A DNA stretch of 64,000 bases, from positions 8,628 through 72,627 of the forward strand of contig JBMNRC010000015.1 of the NCBI GenBank assembly GCA_050944455.1, written 5' to 3'. Numbering within the stretch: position 1 is the stretch's first letter; the number at the start of each line of letters is the position of its first letter. The notes beneath the pieces are model-generated. The model was not told where the DNA came from, ran no database searches, and worked only from the letters and a program-made list of their open reading frames with translations. The stretch is from Anthropogastromicrobium sp050944455. Lineage in GTDB: Bacteria; Bacillota; Clostridia; Lachnospirales; Lachnospiraceae. The translations under genes and the position numbers were made by a program. Shown one piece after another: positions 59,234 to 64,000 of this stretch.

Positions 59234-62200
59234 TTGAGCAGGAAAAAGAAAAAGGATGCCTACAGAAAAGACATTCTGAGAACGATCGGACGGGCGAGGA
59301 AGAGATTCTTTTCCATCATGGTTGTCACTATCCTCGGAACCACTATGTTCTCCGGCCTGCAGGCGGCCTGTGAGGACCTGAAAAAAACCGCGGATGACTT
59401 TTTCGACGAGCAGGAACTGCATGACCTGAATGTCCAGTCGTCCCTGGGAATGACGGACGCGGATGTGGACGCCCTGCTGGACCTGGAGGGCGTGCGCGCG
59501 GCTGCCGGTTATTACAGCGAAAACCTGTCGGTGGAACTCCCCGGCGAGGAGAGGGAAATTGCCGCGTACACCGGCTCGGGTTCTGATTCAGAGACGGTAT
59601 CCGCGACGCCTTCGGTCGGCGTCACGCTGACAACGCTCACGGAGGGCATTGACGTGCCGTACCTCGTCTCCGGCCGCATGCCGGAGACCGCCGCGGAAGC
59701 CGTGGTCACCCAGAAATTCATCGATGAATCCGGCCTCGAAATCGGGGATACATTTGTGATCCCCGAAACGGAGGATGCCGATACGGATTCCACATCGGAC
59801 GACAGCACGGATTCAGCTTCCGAAGCGGACACAGAAACCGCTGCGGACACAGAGGCTGCTGCGGACATTGAAACAGCTGCAGATACCGAGACCGCAGCCG
59901 ATGCAGATACTGAAACTGCAGCGGACACCGAGACGGCAGCGGCTGCGGAAACTGCTGCTGATACCGGGACCACCGCAGATGCGGCAGCCGAAGCGGACAC
60001 AGAGACTTCTGCAGACACGGAGGCTGACACATCCTCTGATTCCGATTCCGACACGGAAACTACCCTCGACTTTGACTTTGACAGCCTGGAGGACGAGGAT
60101 TACGAAGTCAGCAGCGAAGGAACCGGAGGCTTTATTCCCGGGACCTACACGATCACCGGCATTGTCGTTGACGTCCGGCACATGGACAATCCTACCGGCG
60201 CGCTTTCCTACCGCACCAGCAGCGAGGAGGCCGAGCAGGCTTTTGTTCTGCCGGAGGCGGCCGATGCGGACTACTACACCGGCGTCGCCGTTCTTCTGGA
60301 GAACACGCGGGAGTACAGCACCTTCTCGGAGGATTATGAGAATACGGTGCGTCAGCTCCGCAGCGTGATCGCGGGAGATTTCGCGGACAGCCGCGCGCAG
60401 GCGCGATTGGATGAAGTTCAGCAGGAAGCGCAGGATACCCTGGACGATTCCGCGCAGGAAGCACTCGACCAGTTTGAGGAAGCCCGCAGTAAAATCGACG
60501 AGGCGGAAGCGGAGCTCACGGATGCCCGGGCGGAAATTTCGGACGGCTGGCAGGAGCTGGAGGACGGCCAGCAAGAGATAGACGAAAGCCGGGAAGAGAT
60601 CGCGCAGAAACGGCAGGAACTGACGGACGCGCAGACACAGCTGGAGGAATCCGCGGCGGACGCGGAGCAGCAGTTCGCGGACGCCCAGGCGGAGATCGAC
60701 GCGGGCCAGAGCCAGATTGACGCGGCGCAGGCGGAGATCGACGCGGGGCAGGAACAGCTTGCCGAAGCACAGGCGGACCTTGACGCTCAGCAGGAAGCGC
60801 TGAACGCCCAGGCTGCTGACCCGCAGGCGGACCAGTCAGCCATTGCCGCGGCGCAGGCGCAGATCGACGCGGCGCAGCAGCAGCTCACGGCCCAGGCACA
60901 GCAGCTGGAGGCGAGCCAGCAGGAACTGGACGCCCAGAAGGAACAGCTGGAGGCAAGCCAGCAGGAGCTGGACGCGCAGAAAGAACAGCTGGAGACAAGC
61001 CGCCAGCAGATCACGGACGGGCTGGCGGAACTGGACGAAGCCGAACAGACGCTGGACGAAAACCAGGAGACCCTGGATGAGAAAAAGCAGGAACTTCTGG
61101 ACGGGCAGCAGGAGATTGAGGAGAATGCCGCGGCGCTGGAGGAGGCGAAGACAGAGCTTACGCACGCGGAGGCCCTGGTTTATCAAAAACTCGCGGATGC
61201 CCAGCAGGAGATTGACGACATCAGCCTTCCGGACTGGTACGTGCAGGACCGCGGCTATCTCTCCGGCTACAGCAACATCCAGTCGGACGCGGATTCCATC
61301 CAGGCGATCGGGACGGTTTTCCCGATTGTCTTCTTTATCGTGGCCGTGCTGATCAGCCTGACGACCATCACCCGGATGGTCGACGAGCAGCGCGGGCTGA
61401 TCGGAACCTACAAATCGCTCGGCTTCACCGACACGGAGATCCGGCGCAAATACATGGTGTACGCCGCGCTCGCGTGCATCAGCGGCGCCATCGTGGGAAC
61501 CTTCATGGCTTTCGTAACACTGCCGCAGATCCTTCTCAGCCGGGTATTTACCGTGATGTACCTGTTCCCATCGTACACGATGACCTTCATCCCCTCGTGG
61601 GGGCTGGGCGGCCCGCTGATCTTCCTCGCGGGAGTGCTTCTGGCGGCCTGGCTGGCGTGCCGCAGCGAGCTGGTCCAGAAGCCGGCGGCGCTGATGAGGC
61701 CGAAGTCCCCGAAGGCGGGTTCCAGAATCCTGCTGGAGCGCATTCCGGCGCTGTGGAACCGGCTGTCCTTCCTCAACAAGGTGACGGCCCGCAACCTGTT
61801 CCGCTACAAAAAGCGCATGCTGATGACGATTCTGGGCATCAGCGGCTGCATGGCCCTGCTGCTGTTCGGCTACGCGATCCACGATTCGGTGTACGCCATG
61901 CCCGAAAAACAGTACCGGGAAATCTCCCTGTACGACCTGATGGCGGCCGGAAGCGCGGATGACAACGATCTGGTTCTCGCCGCCATGGACACGGACAGCA
62001 TCAGCGATTATGTCAACATCGAAATTTCCCAGGTGCGCATCGGGTATAACGGAGATGAGATATCCGCCCAGATCATCGTGTTCCCGGAAGACGCGGACAT
62101 TTCCGGGTGGGTCAGTCTGACCGGCCTGAAAGGAGAGACCTACGGCCTGGCGGACGGGGACGTCTATATCACCGAAAACGCCGGTTCGGTTCTGGGTTTC

Positions 62201-62893
62201 ACCGACGGGGAAACCGTCACCGTCCAGCTGGCCGATCTCGCGGAGAACGATATCAGCGTCACGGGACTTGTAAAGAACTGCCTGGGCAACTATATTTATC
62301 TGACGGAGAATACCTTTGAGGAACTCTTCGGGGAGGACTTCGAACCGAACGGGGTTCTCGCGCATTTCACGGAGGAAACGGACGCGGAGACGAGGATCGC
62401 GGAGGGCAAACGGATCCGGGAGCTTCCCGGGGTGACGAGCTGCGTGACGAACGCCGAGATGGAGGACACCTTCAGCCAGTCCTTCAAGCTGATGGACATG
62501 ATCGTCTGGATCGTGATCGTGCTCTCGGCCGCGCTGGCCTTCACCGTTCTCTTCACGCTGGCGGCCATCAACATTTCCGAGCGCGAGCGGGAGATGGCGA
62601 CGATCAAGGTGCTCGGGTTCTACAATCCGGAGGTTCACCTGTACCTGAACAAGGAAACCTGGATCCTGACGTCGATAGGTATTGTCCTCGGTATTCCCCT
62701 CGGGTATCTCTTCGCGCAGTCAATCAGCATTATCCTGAAGCTTCCGGCGATCACGCTGCCGGTTACGCTCAACGGGATCAGCTGCGTGTATTCGGCGGGG
62801 CTCTGCGTACTGTTCAATATCATCGTCACCCTGATCACCGACCGCTCGCTCGACAAAATCGACCCGGTGACCGCGCTGAAATCCGTGGAATGA
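59234..62893 (+). CDS. Very large FtsX/MacB-like ABC permease with repeat-expanded acidic region and coiled coil
   Basis: 1219 residues. TTG 59234 follows GGAGGTAAAA. One membrane segment lies near residues 28-45 (FFSIMVVTILGTTMFSG). An extracytoplasmic region follows, in which residues 180-275 are a (Ala/Asp/Thr/Glu) repeat of TETAAD-type units. A long coiled coil at about 390-660 (AEIDAGQ, LEASQQELDAQKEQ) comes next. Then come FtsX blocks: membrane segments at about 693-715, 740-790 and 870-890, and a final FtsX domain near 1090-1210 (ERERE-MATIKVLGF). The partner is the ATPase upstream. The coiled coil is family-like; the acidic repeat is an unusual expansion. Confidence 0.9.
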   Translation: MSRKKKKDAYRKDILRTIGRARKRFFSIMVVTILGTTMFSGLQAACEDLKKTADDFFDEQELHDLNVQSSLGMTDADVDALLDLEGVRAAAGYYSENLSVELPGEEREIAAYTGSGSDSETVSATPSVGVTLTTLTEGIDVPYLVSGRMPETAAEAVVTQKFIDESGLEIGDTFVIPETEDADTDSTSDDSTDSASEADTETAADTEAAADIETAADTETAADADTETAADTETAAAAETAADTGTTADAAAEADTETSADTEADTSSDSDSDTETTLDFDFDSLEDEDYEVSSEGTGGFIPGTYTITGIVVDVRHMDNPTGALSYRTSSEEAEQAFVLPEAADADYYTGVAVLLENTREYSTFSEDYENTVRQLRSVIAGDFADSRAQARLDEVQQEAQDTLDDSAQEALDQFEEARSKIDEAEAELTDARAEISDGWQELEDGQQEIDESREEIAQKRQELTDAQTQLEESAADAEQQFADAQAEIDAGQSQIDAAQAEIDAGQEQLAEAQADLDAQQEALNAQAADPQADQSAIAAAQAQIDAAQQQLTAQAQQLEASQQELDAQKEQLEASQQELDAQKEQLETSRQQITDGLAELDEAEQTLDENQETLDEKKQELLDGQQEIEENAAALEEAKTELTHAEALVYQKLADAQQEIDDISLPDWYVQDRGYLSGYSNIQSDADSIQAIGTVFPIVFFIVAVLISLTTITRMVDEQRGLIGTYKSLGFTDTEIRRKYMVYAALACISGAIVGTFMAFVTLPQILLSRVFTVMYLFPSYTMTFIPSWGLGGPLIFLAGVLLAAWLACRSELVQKPAALMRPKSPKAGSRILLERIPALWNRLSFLNKVTARNLFRYKKRMLMTILGISGCMALLLFGYAIHDSVYAMPEKQYREISLYDLMAAGSADDNDLVLAAMDTDSISDYVNIEISQVRIGYNGDEISAQIIVFPEDADISGWVSLTGLKGETYGLADGDVYITENAGSVLGFTDGETVTVQLADLAENDISVTGLVKNCLGNYIYLTENTFEELFGEDFEPNGVLAHFTEETDAETRIAEGKRIRELPGVTSCVTNAEMEDTFSQSFKLMDMIVWIVIVLSAALAFTVLFTLAAINISEREREMATIKVLGFYNPEVHLYLNKETWILTSIGIVLGIPLGYLFAQSISIILKLPAITLPVTLNGISCVYSAGLCVLFNIIVTLITDRSLDKIDPVTALKSVE

Positions 62894-62901
62894 CGGAAAA
62901 T

Positions 62902-62990
62902 GATCGCAGCACGCAGGGGCGGAACCGGCATCGGCCGTCTGATCGACGCAACCGAGTGAAACGATCACAGCACGCGGGGGAGGAACAGCC
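62902..62990. repeat. 61-bp-pitch direct repeat after the FtsX-like gene
   Basis: GATCGCAGCACGCAGGGGCGG (split here as GATCGCAGCACGC at 62902) recurs as GATCACAGCACGC at 62963, each followed by a G-rich run and GGAAC. It lies in the 180-base gap before the TPR-like gene. Confidence 0.6.
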
Positions 62991-63073
62991 CTGGCGATGA
63001 AGGATGCAGACCCCGGCGGGCTGCCGGGTTATCTATACGCTGACTTTATTGTAGGTAGGAGGAGTGGATTTTT

Positions 63074-63910
63074 ATGGAACTCAAGGATGTCATGGAGCAG
63101 ATCAGGTCCGGCCTTACCGGCGACCGGAAGAAGGACGTCAGGTACCTTCAGGAGCAGAAGGAAAAGTTCAAGGGCACGGAATTCGAGGCCGGCGTGGAGC
63201 GCATGGCCGACCGTCTGATTTTTGACCTGATGCCTGAGGACGCCAGCATCGAGATGCCGGACGCCCCGGTCGAGAAAAATCCCGTGAAGTTCCCCGCGCT
63301 TGAAGCCGCCGGCCCGGATGAGGACGAAGATTTCGACGAGGCCGAGGACGCCGTCAACTACGCGGATTACAACTATCTGCAGGGCAATTATGGTAAGGCG
63401 AAGGATATCATCGAAAAGGCGATCAGAAAGGCCGAGAAGGAATATCCGCCGGTAAAGAGCGACAAAACCGTCAACGTCAGTTTCAACTCGCCGATGGAGG
63501 AGCTGATTTACCGACACCTGATCGCCGCGAAGGACCGGGAGATTGTGCGGGCGGAGGTTCCGTGGTCCGAGATGTACCTGATCTACGGCAGCTCGCTGGC
63601 CGGGATGAAGGAGTACGACCAGGCGCGCACGGCGCTCAAAACGGCGATCCAGTGGAACCCGGTCAACCCCAAGATCATCCTTGAGTACGGCGAGACTTTC
63701 CGCGCGCATGGAAGGCTCGGGAAATACAAGGATATCACGATCCAGGCCATGGAGCGCGCATGGACGGGAGAAGACCTGGGACACTGCTACCGCTGTCTGG
63801 CCCGGTATTTCCAGGCGCTGAACCAGACCCGAGAGGCGGTCGGCTGCTGCGAGCTGGCGCTCCAGTATGACGAAAACAGCCTGCTAAGTAAAAGTCAAGG
63901 AGGAAATTGA
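63074..63910 (+). CDS. Tetratricopeptide-repeat-like protein
   Basis: 278 residues, acidic, no signal peptide. The middle and C-terminal parts have TPR-like helical pairs (YADYNYLQGNYGKAKDIIEKAI; YGSSLAGMKEYDQARTALKTAIQWNPVNP; CYRCLARYFQALNQTREAVGCCELALQYD). Probably a cytoplasmic scaffold or unknown adaptor. AGGAGGAGTGGATTTTT precedes the ATG. The end LLSKSQGGN is encoded by a ribosome-site-like stretch (AAGTCAAGGAGGAAATTGA), so the natural end may have been altered by a small indel, or a short gene follows (TTG 63907 or ATG 63917). Confidence 0.8.
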   Translation: MELKDVMEQIRSGLTGDRKKDVRYLQEQKEKFKGTEFEAGVERMADRLIFDLMPEDASIEMPDAPVEKNPVKFPALEAAGPDEDEDFDEAEDAVNYADYNYLQGNYGKAKDIIEKAIRKAEKEYPPVKSDKTVNVSFNSPMEELIYRHLIAAKDREIVRAEVPWSEMYLIYGSSLAGMKEYDQARTALKTAIQWNPVNPKIILEYGETFRAHGRLGKYKDITIQAMERAWTGEDLGHCYRCLARYFQALNQTREAVGCCELALQYDENSLLSKSQGGN

Positions 63911-64000
63911 AAGAAAATGGAGAGTATTTTTGGCACAAGTATTCAGGCCGTCTTCATCCAGGCGGCCTGAAATGCCACAGTAAATGGCTTTAGGATTCTT
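63907..64000 (+). other. Right-edge sequence, possible start of a short or truncated gene
   Basis: AAGGAGG (63897-63903) could serve ATG 63917, whose frame ends after 17 codons at 63970, or TTG 63907, whose frame ends within the window near 63993. Neither product is recognisable. CAGGCCG/CGGCCTG can form a hairpin near 63943-63970. Confidence 0.3.

Overview
This window looks like chromosome from a fairly GC-rich Gram-positive of the class Clostridia, most likely Lachnospiraceae. That placement is an inference. It rests on strong GGAGG-type ribosome sites, several TTG starts (475, 2119, 3111, 13416, 59234), GHKL/LytTR two-component signalling, an HrcA-type CIRCE operator, ECF and Azl transporters, DUF815 and DUF2974 proteins, and Lachnospiraceae-like carbohydrate uptake genes. 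I saw no rRNA, tRNA, CRISPR array, phage gene or insertion sequence.

Layout. 1-8.2 kb: a truncated gene end, then housekeeping and hypothetical genes on the plus strand (DUF815 ATPase, TVP38-type membrane protein, DUF2974 hydrolase-like protein, CinA-type amidase, YjdF-like membrane protein, alpha/beta hydrolase). 8.5-17.3 kb: a GH3 beta-glucosidase, then a complete oligopeptide/dipeptide ABC transporter with the binding protein first and its own consensus promoter. 17.9-20.8 kb: fucose mutarotase and glycogen phosphorylase. 21.3-25.4 kb, minus strand: coaBC, an ECF S component, coaX, azlC and azlD, read here as a pantothenate uptake/coenzyme A unit followed by branched-chain amino acid export. 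26.2-31.9 kb: a MATE exporter, a stand-alone LytTR regulator with an altered receiver, and lon behind a CIRCE operator.

32.3-39.9 kb is the most unusual segment. A GHKL sensor kinase and LytTR regulator are followed by a direct-repeat pair with 21-bp pitch, the geometry of a LytTR operator. Next come an extended -10 and a short transcription unit closed by a strong terminator. Then come two paralogous exported proteins, a 36-codon signal-peptide mini-gene between them, two ABC-2 permeases and their ATPase. The exported-protein and permease genes look more A/T-rich than their surroundings and could be acquired. I propose this as a candidate undescribed signalling or peptide-export system.

40.2-43.6 kb: a CPA2-type antiporter and a secreted beta-helix-like protein. 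44.0-56.3 kb: a carbohydrate locus with an LplA/LplB/LplC-type importer, a TIM-barrel isomerase/epimerase, a Gfo/Idh/MocA oxidoreductase, an AraC regulator, a divergent unknown enzyme and a GH42 beta-galactosidase. 56.7-63.9 kb: trpS, a MacB/LolD-like ATPase with a very large FtsX-like permease, and a TPR-like protein.

A theme across the window is young-looking repetitive DNA: tandem arrays between genes (units near 19, 28, 44, 61, 67, 70 and 71 bp) and low-complexity tails or insertions in otherwise ordinary proteins, in some places running straight past a stop codon.
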